DNA of 64,000 bases, from contig JAYJMM010000026.1 of assembly GCA_037349105.1 (NCBI GenBank), positions 1,612,001-1,676,000 on the forward strand, in the 5' to 3' direction. The first letter of the stretch is position 1. Every line of letters starts with the position of its first letter. This document shows positions 1-11,022 of this stretch, in pieces. Below the pieces are notes generated by a model. The model saw only the letters and a list, made by a program, of their open reading frames with translations. It was not told where the DNA came from and did not search any database. A program made the translations under genes and the position numbers. This DNA is from Limnomonas spitsbergensis. Taxonomy: Eukaryota; Chlorophyta; Chlorophyceae; Chlamydomonadales.

Positions 1-3000
1 TTTCTGCCCCTCCAGCGCCTTGTCCTGCGCCACTCTTGGATGTAGGTTGATAACAGTGCATATCGGCTGGGCCCAGCTGAGCACTCGGCCACGCGGGGCT
101 GGTAGGGAATGACTGACCTCAGTTCCAGCTACCCTGCACATCCTGGGCCTTGGGTATGGGTTGAATGAGGGTGCCCCTCGCTTGTCTGTTGTATGTATTG
201 GTAACGCAGTTCGTAATGCATATCTTTTTATCGCGTGTTTTTATTCAATTGAGATCTGTGTAAGGGGAGTGGGGTTTTTAGCTGAATGTGTTTGTTAAAT
301 GAGTTTGATGAGGTTTGTAGGGAGAGAGAGGTGTGAGGACAGAGTGAGGAGGGTACACCTGATATTTATGAGCATCTTGCTTTTGCAGTGGAGTGTTTGG
401 TTTGGCAACTCGCAGCGGATTTTGATGGTGGGGTTCCAATCAACGCTTCAAACTTCTTTAACCTTTTAAAGCTACATTCGAGTATCAGGTGGGGTAATCT
501 ACATTGCATGTCCATGACATAACACCTCTGGGTCAAGCTGAAAAGGCTCGGCCGCATGTGCTAGGCCCACTGGTATTCTTCATTTGAAGGCTTGTCCTTT
601 CCCTGCACACTGCCCTGGAATGGTCTGTGTCGAGGCGTACCCTGTTGTTCCCGTTTGTATCCGGGAGATGTCCCATTCGACCCCGCTCTATTTTGCTGTC
701 AATTTTTTTAGTGTTTTATATCCAACAACCATGCTGTAAGGTTGCTGATACTTTCGAATGTCTGCAACAACTTCTATACCGTAAAGTCAGGCGCCTATGC
801 AGCCGAGTCTTAGCATGGCACAGAGGTGTACGTCACTGACATTTCGCCACCTGACAAAACTACAAAAGTAGTCCATATCACTCCCCTGCAAGGCCTGATT
901 CGAATGGAAATATGTCAGGTTGTTGATAGGCGTCTTAAGGTGACGAGTAGAAAGCTGGCACAAAAGAGTTCGGGAGCAGCATCAGAACAGACAGTGCAAA
1001 ATCACGGTTCGCACCGATTTAAATGGAACTCGGTCGAAGGTAATACGAAGTTGTACCAAATATGAACCTACCTAATATGTAAACGGTAGGCTGAAGGGAC
1101 TGCCCTGGAACTTGGTAATGAGCACCTGAGCATGTTGTCTCTGCAACCTGCATGCTTACAGGAATTATAGAGATGACCGGCCGAATGGATATCAGAGACC
1201 TAGCCATCGAAAATAGGGCCGAAGCTGCTTACCTTGCCTGGTTTCAGCCTACGGCGGGTGGAGCCGCACCAGCAGGAGGTAGTGTGCTTGTGTGTGAACG
1301 AATTTGCTGCGGCTGTGGCTCGGCGCAATTAGGACGGCCAACAATAGGGAAGGTTAATGACGTAACACCTATGGGCCATGCTGAAATGAACTAGGGGAAG
1401 GTGCAGCGGGCAGCAGCGTGACATGCCATTGCCAGCGATGCTGGGCTATAGGGGAGAGGGCGTGTTGAGGCTGGTCCAGGATGATATCCAGCCCAGAAGG
1501 CGGATCCGGGACCTGGTGCAGGAGGCGCCAAAGCTGGGCAGGCAGGCACTACTTAGCTGGGCAGACCGAGTGCTCGTGTCATAATGGGGCCGCTTGGCGC
1601 CCGACGAGCCAAGATGGGTCCAAGATGACTCGGTCCTGGCAGCAGCACTGGTGGTCCCGGAGCTGGAGAAGCCTGAGCTGGGCAGGCACCACTCAACTAG
1701 GCAGATTACACTGACGTCTTGAGCAGGCTATTAGGGTGCCCTGCCTACCCGACTAGGTCTTCAGGGCCTTGGTGCCTGTGTGGACAAGCTCCGACAGGGG
1801 CGGACTTTCCCGCACAGTTGGCGCCCTGCCTGGGCATTTTGACCGATCCTCTGTGCGGGGTATGTTCAATATCGATGACAACGCTCAGAGTCCGTCAGCC
1901 TGGCCGGGGAGGTTAGTGGTGAGAGATGGGAGTAGCACTGAGTGGCGGTTCCGTGTGTATGGAGATGGCTGTGAATCATTGGCTCTATAATGCATAGATC
2001 GCATTACGTCTGTCCTCCAGTTGCTTTGGGCTACACGCATTGTGCTGGATGTTTATTTTTCTTTCTGCCCCTCCAGCGCCTTGTCCTGCGCCACTCTTGG
2101 ATGTAGGTTGATAACAGTGCATATCGGCTGGGCCCAGCTGAGCACTCGGCCACGCGGGGCTGGTAGGGAATGACTGACCTCAGTTCCAGCTACCCTGCAC
2201 ATCCTGAGTGGGCCTTGGGTATGGGTTGAATGAGGGTGCCCCTCGCTTGTCTGTTGTATGTATTGGTAACGCAGTTCGTAATGCATATCTTTTTATCGCG
2301 TGTTTTTATTCAATTGAGATCTGTGTAAGGGGAGTGGGGTTTTTAGCTGAATGTGTTTGTTAAATGAGTTTGATGAGGTTTGTAGGGAGAGAGAGGTGTG
2401 AGGACAGAGTGAGGAGGGTACACCTGATATTTATGAGCATCTTGCTTTTGCAGTGGAGTGTTTGGTTTGGCAACTCACAGCGGATTTTGATGGTGGGGTT
2501 CCAATCAACGCTTCAAACTTCTTTAACCTTTTAAAGCTACATTCGAGTATCAGGTGGGGTAATCTACATTGCATGTCCATGACATAACACCTCTGGGTCA
2601 AGCTGAAAAGGCTCGGCCGCATGTGCTAGGCCCACTGGTATTCTTCATTTGAAGGCTTGTCCTTTCCCTGCACACTGCCCTGGAATGGTCTGTGTCGAGG
2701 CGTACCCTGTTGTTCCCGTTTGTATCCGGGAGATGTCCCATTCGACCCCGCTCTATTTTGCTGTCAATTTTTTTAGTGTTTTATATCCAACAACCATGCT
2801 GTAAGGTTGCTGATACTTTCGAATGTCTGCAACAACTTCTATACCGTAAAGTCAGGCGCCTATGCAGCCGAGTCTTAGCATGGCACAGAGGTGTACGTCA
2901 CTGACATTTCGCCACCTGACAAAACTACAAAAGTAGTCCATATCACTCCCCTGCAAGGCCTGATTCGAATGGAAATATGTCAGGTTGTTGATAGGCGTCT

Positions 3001-5600
3001 TAAGGTGACGAGTAGAAAGCTGGCACAAAAGAGTTCGGGAGCAGCATCAGAACAGACAGTGCAAAATCACGGTTCGCACCGATTTAAATGGAACTCGGTC
3101 GAAGGTAATACGAAGTTGTACCAAATATGAACCTACCTAATATGTAAACGGTAGGCTGAAGGGACTGCCCTGGAACTTGGTAATGAGCACCTGAGCATGT
3201 TGTCTCTGCAACCTGCATGCTTACAGGAATTATAGAGATGACCGGCCGAATGGATATCAGAGACCTAGCCATCGAAAATAGGGCCGAAGCTGCTTACCTT
3301 GCCTGGTTTCAGCCTACGGCGGGTGGAGCCGCACCAGCAGGAGGTAGTGTGCTTGTGTGTGAACGAATTTGCTGCGGCTGTGGCTCGGCGCAATTAGGAC
3401 GGCCAACAATAGGGAAGGTTAATGACGTAACACCTATGGGCCATGCTGAAATGAACTAGGGGAAGGTGCAGCGGGCAGCAGCGTGACATGCCATTGCCAG
3501 CGATGCTGGGCTATAGGGGAGAGGGCGTGTTGAGGCTGGTCCAGGATGATATCCAGCCCAGAAGGCGGATCCGGGACCTGGTGCAGGAGGCGCCAAAGCT
3601 GGGCAGGCAGGCACTACTTAGCTGGGCAGACCGAGTGCTCGTGTCATAATGGGGCCGCTTGGCGCCCGACGAGCCAAGATGGGTCCAAGATGACTCGGTC
3701 CTGGCAGCAGCACTGGTGGTCCCGGAGCTGGAGAAGCCTGAGCTGGGCAGGCACCACTCAACTAGGCAGATTACACTGACGTCTTGAGCAGGCTATTAGG
3801 GTGCCCTGCCTACCCGACTAGGTCTTCAGGGCCTTGGTGCCTGTGTGGACAAGCTCCGACAGGGGCGGACTTTCCCGCACAGTTGGCGCCCTGCCTGGGC
3901 ATTTTGACCGATCCTCTGTGCGGGGTATGTTCAATATCGATGACAACGCTCAGAGTCCGTCAGCCTGGCCGGGGAGGTTAGTGGTGAGAGATGGGAGTAG
4001 CACTGAGTGGCGGTTCCGTGTGTATGGAGATGGCTGTGAATCATTGGCTCTATAATGCATAGATCGCATTACGTCTGTCCTCCAGTTGCTTTGGGCTACA
4101 CGCATTGTGCTGGATGTTTATTTTTCTTTCTGCCCCTCCAGCGCCTTGTCCTGCGCCACTCTTGGATGTAGGTTGATAACAGTGCATATCGGCTGGGCCC
4201 AGCTGAGCACTCGGCCACGCGGGGCTGGTAGGGAATGACTGACCTCAGTTCCAGCTACCCTGCACATCCTGAGTGGGCCTTGGGTATGGGTTGAATGAGG
4301 GTGCCCCTCGCTTGTCTGTTGTATGTATTGGTAACGCAGTTCGTAATGCATATCTTTTTATCGCGTGTTTTTATTCAATTGAGATCTGTGTAAGGGGAGT
4401 GGGGTTTTTAGCTGAATGTGTTTGTTAAATGAGTTTGATGAGGTTTGTAGGGAGAGAGAGGTGTGAGGACAGAGTGAGGAGGGTACACCTGATATTTATG
4501 AGCATCTTGCTTTTGCAGTGGAGTGTTTGGTTTGGCAACTCACAGCGGATTTTGATGGTGGGGTTCCAATCAACGCTTCAAACTTCTTTAACCTTTTAAA
4601 GCTACATTCGAGTATCAGGTGGGGTAATCTACATTGCATGTCCATGACATAACACCTCTGGGTCAAGCTGAAAAGGCTCGGCCGCATGTGCTAGGCCCAC
4701 TGGTATTCTTCATTTGAAGGCTTGTCCTTTCCCTGCACACTGCCCTGGAATGGTCTGTGTCGAGGCGTACCCTGTTGTTCCCGTTTGTATCCGGGAGATG
4801 TCCCATTCGACCCCGCTCTATTTTGCTGTCAATTTTTTTAGTGTTTTATATCCAACAACCATGCTGTAAGGTTGCTGATACTTTCGAATGTCTGCAACAA
4901 CTTCTATACCGTAAAGTCAGGCGCCTATGCAGCCGAGTCTTAGCATGGCACAGAGGTGTACGTCACTGACATTTCGCCACCTGACAAAACTACAAAAGTA
5001 GTCCATATCACTCCCCTGCAAGGCCTGATTCGAATGGAAATATGTCAGGTTGTTGATAGGCGTCTTAAGGTGACGAGTAGAAAGCTGGCACAAAAGAGTT
5101 CGGGAGCAGCATCAGAACAGACAGTGCAAAATCACGGTTCGCACCGATTTAAATGGAACTCGGTCGAAGGTAATACGAAGTTGTACCAAATATGAACCTA
5201 CCTAATATGTAAACGGTAGGCTGAAGGGCAAGAGGGACTGCCCTGGAACTTGGTAATGAGCACCTGAGCATGTTGTCTCTGCAACCTGCATGCTTACAGG
5301 AATTATAGAGATGACCGGCCGAATGGATATCAGAGACCTAGCTATCGAAAATAGGGCCGAAGCTGCTTACCTTGCCTGGTTTCAGCCTACGGCGGGCGGA
5401 GCCGCACCAGCAGGAGGTAGTGTGCTTGTGTGTGAACAAATTTGCTGCGGCTGTGGCTCGGCGCAATTAGGACGGCCGACAATAAGGAAGGTTAATGACG
5501 TAACACCTATGGGCCATGCTGAAATGAAGTAGCCAGGGGAAGGTGCAGCGGGCAGCAGCGTGACATGCCATTGCCAGCGATGCTGGGCTGTAGGGGAGAC
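1..5600. repeat. 2065-bp tandem satellite, about 2.7 units
   Basis: Units start at about 1, 2062 and 4127. The first differs by a 4-bp deletion near 165; otherwise the period is 2065 bp and the copies are almost identical, so the array is young or homogenised. The third unit loses similarity after about 5540-5600, which marks the right edge; the left edge lies outside the window. Each unit carries two pieces of a dispersed repeat found elsewhere here (around 489-575 and 1355-1390 in unit 1), and positions about 45-150 of the unit recur inverted at 51300-51410. Small open frames repeat with the units, but none looks like a gene. A string resembling a retroelement primer-binding site (TTGGCGCCCTGCC, near 1819) is too weak to call. 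Confidence 0.93.
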
Positions 5601-6149
5601 GGCGCGCAGATAAGGAGGATGAGCTATATGCTTACTTTCAATGTCCCAGCGTGCAAGATCAATTTAGGGAGCGGGGATGGGCAGGCCCCATACGATACTA
5701 CTGTACTTCCTCGCTTTATAGGCTACGTTGGGATGCCCTGGCTTTTGTGGAGGATGTGGTACTATTCGGTAGCTTTTATTGAGGCATAGAAGTTTCAGAG
5801 GCAAGGGCGTCGTTCCTCCTTTCTTCCAGCCTGTTGTGTACACCTAGGTACGGTATTTTCTCTTCTTTGACTGGTAGAATTTGTTCAGGGCTACAGGGGC
5901 TTCAAAGGCTAGGGACTCGGACTACCTTTCCTTTTGGGGCGGGCTTTTTGTTCCACACTCGCTTTCCATCCTCTATCTGCTTTTGATTAGAAGTGCGGGC
6001 CAGGATCAGGACGGGCTAGGTAATCTTGCGGGGATCTTGAGAGTTCCTTAAATTTTTTACTTTTTCGTTTCTTTCTTTCCTCTCCCCTAGCCATTGGTTC
6101 ATTTTCCTCCTAGCCACTTAGCCAAGCACCCACGCAGCTTTGAGCATGG
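5601..6149. other. Unique spacer, nothing recognised
   Basis: Sequence between the satellite edge and the next dispersed repeat. I see no convincing coding frame, splice pattern or RNA gene. Confidence 0.5.
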
Positions 6150-6245
6150 CGAAAAGGTCTATGACTTAACAGCGCTGGGCCATGCTAAATAGGCTCGGCC
6201 ACATGGGCGCCCCACTGTCTGGTTGGGAGAAAAAGAAGGTCAAGA
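6150..6245 (+). repeat. Dispersed repeat 'GTTACACCTCTGGGCC' family, copy next to the purine array
   Basis: One of at least eight copies in the window of an element whose core reads roughly CGTTACACCTCTGGGCC, then GCTCGGCCGCGTGGG, then CAACTGTCCCGTTGG and an A/G-rich tail. Other copies lie at about 489-575 (in each satellite unit), 8515-8580, 24930-25005 (-), 31630-31665 (-), 39930-39985, 52845-52895 (-) and 53305-53372. Here the purine-rich tail runs straight into the GTGAG/GGAAG array. Confidence 0.7.
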
Positions 6246-6260
6246 CGAAAGGAAAGGAAG

Positions 6261-8054
6261 GTGAGGTGAGGTGAGGTGAGGTGAGGTGAGGTGAGGTGAG
6301 GGAAGGGAAGGGAAGGGAAGGGAAGGGAAGGGAAGGGAAGGGAAGGGAAGGGAAGGGAAGGGAAGGGAAGGGAAGGGAAGGGAAGGGAAGGGAAGGGAAG
6401 GGAAGGGAAGGGAAGGGAAGGGAAGGGAAGGGAAGGGAAGGGAAGGGAAGGGAAGGGAAGGGAAGGGAAGGGAAGGGAAGGGAAGGGAAGGGAAGGGAAG
6501 GGATGGGAAGGGAGAGGAAGGGAAGGGAAGGGAAGGGAAGGGAAGGGAAGGGAAGGGAAGGGAAGGGAAGGGAAGGGAAGGGAAGGGAAGGGAAGGGAAG
6601 GGAAGGGAAGGGAAGGGAAGGGAAGGGAAGGGAAGGGAAGGGAAGGGAAGGGAAGGGAAGGGAAGGGAAGGGAAGGGAAGGGAAGGGAAGGGAAGGGAAG
6701 GGAAGGGAAGGGAAGGGAAGGGAAGGGAAGGGAAGGGAAGGGAAGGGAAGGGAAGGGAAGGGAAGGGAAGGGAAGGGAAGGGAAGGGAAGGGAAGGGAAG
6801 GGAAGGGAAGGGAAGGGAAGGGAAGGGAAGGGAAGGGAAGGGAAGGGAAGGGAAGGGAAGGGAAGGGAAGGGAAGGGAAGGGAAGGGAAGGGAAGGGAAG
6901 GGAAGGGAAGGGAAGGGAAGGGAAGGGAAGGGAAGGGAAGGGAAGGGAAGGGAAGGGAAGGGAAGGGAAGGGAAGGGAAGGGAAGGGAAGGGAAGGGAAG
7001 GGAAGGGAAGGGAAGGGAAGGGAAGGGAAGGGAAGGGAAGGGAAGGGAAGGGAAGGGAAGGGAAGGGAAGGGAAGGGAAGGGAAGGGAAGGGAAGGGAAG
7101 GGAAGGGAAGGGAAGGGAAGGGAAGGGAAGGGAAGGGAAGGGAAGGGAAGGGAAGGGAAGGGAAGGGAAGGGAAGGGAAGGGAAGGGAAGGGAAGGGAAG
7201 GGAAGGGAAGGGAAGGGAAGGGAAGGGAAGGGAAGGGAAGGGAAGGGAAGGGAAGGGAAGGGAAGGGAAGGGAAGGGAAGGGAAGGGAAGGGAAGGGAAG
7301 GGAAGGGAAGGGAAGGGAAGGGAAGGGAAGGGAAGGGAAGGGAAGGGAAGGGAAGGGAAGGGAAGGGAAGGGAAGGGAAGGGAAGGGAAGGGAAGGGAAG
7401 GGAAGGGAAGGGAAGGGAAGGGAAGGGAAGGGAAGGGAAGGGAAGGGAAGGGAAGGGAAGGGAAGGGAAGGGAAGGGAAGGGAAGGGAAGGGAAGGGAAG
7501 GGAAGGGAAGGGAAGGGAAGGGAAGGGAAGGGAAGGGAAGGGAAGGGAAGGGAAGGGAAGGGAAGGGAAGGGAAGGGAAGGGAAGGGAAGGGAAGGGAAG
7601 GGAAGGGAAGGGAAGGGAAGGGAAGGGAAGGGAAGGGAAGGGAAGGGAAGGGAAGGGAAGGGAAGGGAAGGGAAGGGAAGGGAAGGGAAGGGAAGGGAAG
7701 GGAAGGGAAGGGAAGGGAAGGGAAGGGAAGGGAAGGGAAGGGAAGGGAAGGGAAGGGAAGGGAAGGGAAGGGAAGGGAAGGGAAGGGAAGGGAAGGGAAG
7801 GGAAGGGAAGGGAAGGGAAGGGAAGGGAAGGGAAGGGAAGGGAAGGGAAGGGAAGGGAAGGGAAGGGAAGGGAAGGGAAGGGAAGGGAAGGGAAGGGAAG
7901 GGAAGGGAAGGGAAGGGAAGGGAAGGGAAGGGAAGGGAAGGGAAGGGAAGGGAAGGGAAGGGAAGGGAAGGGAAGGGAAGGGAAGGGAAGGGAAGGGAAG
8001 GGAAGGGAAGGGAAGGGAAGGGAAGGGAAGGGAAGGGAAGGGAAGGGAAGGGAA
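6261..8054. repeat. (GTGAG)8 followed by about 350 copies of GGAAG
   Basis: Positions 6261-6300 are eight GTGAG units; 6301-8054 are GGAAG units with almost no interruptions (variants only near 6503-6515). The strand is all purine for about 1.75 kb. Because the unit is five bases with no stop in any frame, long open frames on both strands are artefacts. Such homopurine-homopyrimidine DNA can form triplex structures in vitro (known chemistry); no function is inferred. Confidence 0.98.
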
Positions 8055-8949
8055 AGGACAGACGAAAAGGAGAAGGAAAATAACCATCCCAAACAGGAAA
8101 GGTAGTCTGAGGAAACATGGCTCTAAATTGTTACGTCAATGACAGGCATTTCTGACAAAGTTACCGGTATTGGAGCTCGCTCCCAATGGCATCTTCCTCC
8201 TCAGTTTGTTTTTTAGCGGTGCTGAAAATGTCCAGGTTTAGTCCTGGCTAGTCCAGTAGTGGCATCTTCCTGTCTAGGCCAGGCCAGTCCAGGCCAGTAG
8301 TGGTATCTTCCTCCTCAGTTTGGTTTTTAGTAGTGCCGAACATGCCCAGGCCTAGTTGTTTGAGGCGTGCAGTCAGTCAATGCCCTTGAACAGTTATGAC
8401 GGTGCTGAAGTGTGTCCAAAAATTCAAGTTCTTAGGCATCATTCAGCACAAAAGCGGCTGCATGAGGAAAGCCATGCAGGCTAGAGAGGCACCATTGGCT
8501 GCCGCGCTGCATCGTCAATGACATTACACCTCTCGGCCCTGCTAAAAAAAGGCTCGGCCGCGTGGGTGCCTTAGTAATAGGGGCAGAAGAAGAATCTAGG
8601 GAAAGGGGTAAATAAAGTGAAGGGGCAGACAAAAGGCTGGAAAGGAAAGGCAAAGGAAGTTCCAGCCTCTAAAAACATCTACGCCTCAACGATATCTACC
8701 GCGGTGCATCGTGAACGCCACATGGCCGCCAAGGTGTGTCTGCAACACCATCTGCCTACACGCATCTTGCTCAGGCGTTTCAGAGGCCGGGGCTTCCTAT
8801 CTCTTACTTTTTGCGGCCATTTGTGTGTCCCCTTCCTTTTTGCCTCTTTCCAGGTTTCCTGACCTTCTGTCCAATTTTTTCTTTGTTGAAGACCAGGATC
8901 TGGACGGGTTGGGGTTTGTTCGGACTTCCATTACTTTTTAGTATGGTCT
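8055..8949. other. Non-coding stretch with local duplication and one dispersed-repeat copy
   Basis: A phrase around GGCATCTTCCTCCTCAGTTT occurs near 8188 and again, varied, near 8260 and 8303, so this is a degenerate local duplication. 8515-8580 is a copy of the GTTACACCTC dispersed repeat. No gene is supported. Confidence 0.55.
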
Positions 8950-9172
8950 TCTATCTCAAGGGGGGGGACAAAAGAAAAAGTCAAACACCCCATCCTTAAA
9001 AAATGTGAAACGACCCCTGGCTACCCCCCCCCCCTCCAGAACCCAGTAAATCCTTAATTTCTCAGTCAAAAATCTGAATTTAAGGAAGGGAGCGGGGTCA
9101 ATTTTAATCAGCTCATCTATGCGCTTCTGAAGGTGTCAATAAATGTAGCTGGTTCACAAATGTCAAGCGTTA
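8950..9172 (+). repeat. Short ('empty') copy of the element at 32340-34640
   Basis: The left part, through ACGACCCCTGGCT, CCAGAACC(C/T)AGTAAA and GGGGTCAATT, matches 32345-32486. The right part (GCGCTT, then ATGTAGCTGGTTCACAAATG) matches 34590-34640. The roughly 2.1 kb carrying RNase H and zinc-knuckle coding sequence in the other copy is absent here. Confidence 0.7.
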
Positions 9173-9280
9173 AAACTCAATAATATACCATTGCTCTAGC
9201 TACCACCTGCCAGCTACCTATCCTCGCTAGAGACCACGAGGCTCCGGAAACGAGAGGACTCACGCATGAGTGGCATCAAA

Positions 9281-10145
9281 CTAGCATCTAACTTGAGCGT
9301 GCTCCTCAGCACTGATGGCATATCTCGTCACATCTGCCTCCATCAGCTTCTGACCAGGGTGGGCTGACTCCATGTGATCTAGGAAGTGATCTCCACACAT
9401 AAGGGCGGATGGTACCCGCGATGCTCCTGCAGATGGTGCAAGCCACGCACTGGTCTGTTGGTGCAAGGATTGTGTGAGATGCACTGTGCGTTAAGCAGAG
9501 GTAGCGAAGAAGAGAGAAGGGAAGAAAGGAACGCGAGGGAATTGAACACCTTTAGAACCGTCTACCAGACGGACGTCCAGGGAGATATAGGGTGATTTAG
9601 GGTTCGAGGGTTTACCCTCGTAGTATGGAAGTATGGGTCAGTATACGGAGATCTAACTGCAGCGTCACTGTAGCGATCTCATACAGATTGGTGGCAGAAT
9701 CCCTCTCAGAAGCTGCATATGACATCTTGCACTTCAGGGGGCAGCGGGACTCGCCTGCTAGCTTGCCGCTGGTAGAGTCTTTGCCCAAGTCCGTTTTGCC
9801 CATGCCTGATGTCCTGTCGTCACACACAATGCCACATAAGCCGTATGCCTCAGCACCACTTCGCTCCAAGCTACATGCTGCCCCAAATTGGCGCAGCAAG
9901 ATGTGCGCTCCGACGTGCAACCGCTTAGTTGATTGCTTGGTTACCTTCCCACAGTCATGCACCTTGCACACCGTCGGTGCATCCTTAGCTACTGGTGGTC
10001 CATTTTCTTGCTGAAGATCCTCCAACTCTCGGGGGGTGTCATCACAAAGTGGCCAGGGCTTGGCATCATCACCTCTGTCCGGGAACTCAGCTGACATGCT
10101 CAAGCTGTGGCTAGAAGCTGGTGGAAGCTGACCAGGGACCCCCAC
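9281..10145 (-). pseudogene. Zinc-finger ORF remnant, repeated family, function unknown
   Basis: On the minus strand 10145-9612 is open for 177 codons and contains a C2H2-like finger (Cys60, Cys65, His77, His81) followed by further Cys pairs; a second open piece, 9484-9281, lies in another frame. A related but shorter piece occurs at 34700-34860 (-): both share a GVPGQLP segment, a SLSM-AEF segment and a WPL-(D/N)D-(T/N)PR segment. A repeated, broken, finger-bearing coding sequence beside other repeats suggests mobile-element origin, but I recognise no transposase core. It could also be a diverged two-exon gene. Confidence 0.4.
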
Positions 10146-11022
10146 CAGCCTCTCAACTCCTCTCTTGCACTTTCCCCTGTTGGTGATTCCTCAGACCTCT
10201 TGTTTATGCCCACAAGAGTACCAGTAATAGGGTTCACAATGGCAATTGACCCAATTGTTGCCAACCCTAGACCTAAGGAGATATATTGTAATGTGTAAGC
10301 CTGCAGGTCTGCAAACTCGTTGGTTGTGAATGAATATTCTCATCAGGCTAGAGCACCCTGGCGCTACGCGCACGTGCATGATGCACACCTCAAAAATACA
10401 TCTCTCCATTGAAGGTTAACACAGACGAAGTATCGACTATTCAATTTGGCAGTGTATACCTCCGCAAAGGGCGCTGTGCATTCACAGTTCCTGTCGCACA
10501 ACGTCGTCACATACTCAGAAAACCGGAACGATTCAAATTTTGAGGTGATCTGCGCAACATTTTTTCCACACCGATCGGCAAGTCTGAATGTTGATGAAGC
10601 TGTCGCACATAGGCACTGGACAAATCAACAGGGGGAAGACCGCCGATCCGTCCTCCTGCACACTCAGGTAAGTGTATCGGTACATGCAAGCAACGTTTAA
10701 CTTCGAATGCTCGAGGAGTGCGTAATCCGGTGGTGGGTCACGTGTATCGAGTGTGGTCATCACTCACTCATCATCCGTCTCCGCCCTTCGACCACGAATG
10801 CGACCACCACACTTTCCACCCAAAGGCTTTTAGGGTTCGGAAAGGTTTCCCCCGAGCCACATAATGTCTAACCAAGTTGAAAGCCACTTAAGGCTGCGCT
10901 AACGAACCCATCACTGATATACTCAGGACAATCAGACACAGCTGTCTATCACCTTTACCAGGTACTGCAAATACAGTATTTCGGAGGTCATACCTTGCCT
11001 CATTCCGTCTAGCTGAAGCACG
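10146..11022. other. Upstream flank of the ABC transporter gene
   Basis: No coding exon is supported. The 5' untranslated region of the transporter presumably lies here. A TGA in frame nine bases before the ATG at 11023 argues against a continuous upstream extension of its first exon. Confidence 0.5.

Noticed and set aside
1815..1850. Possible retroelement primer-binding site (TTGGCGCCCTGCC)
   Set aside because: No LTR pair or gag/pol coding sequence is visible around it, so a chance match is likely.
366..5532. Small ORFs repeated in every 2065-bp unit
   Set aside because: Perfect repetition reflects the satellite's own identity; no domain, codon bias or splice evidence.
6166..8118. Four open frames of about 600-650 codons over the GGAAG array
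   Set aside because: The 5-bp unit has no stop in any frame, so open frames are automatic; no start context or non-repeat coding sequence supports them.
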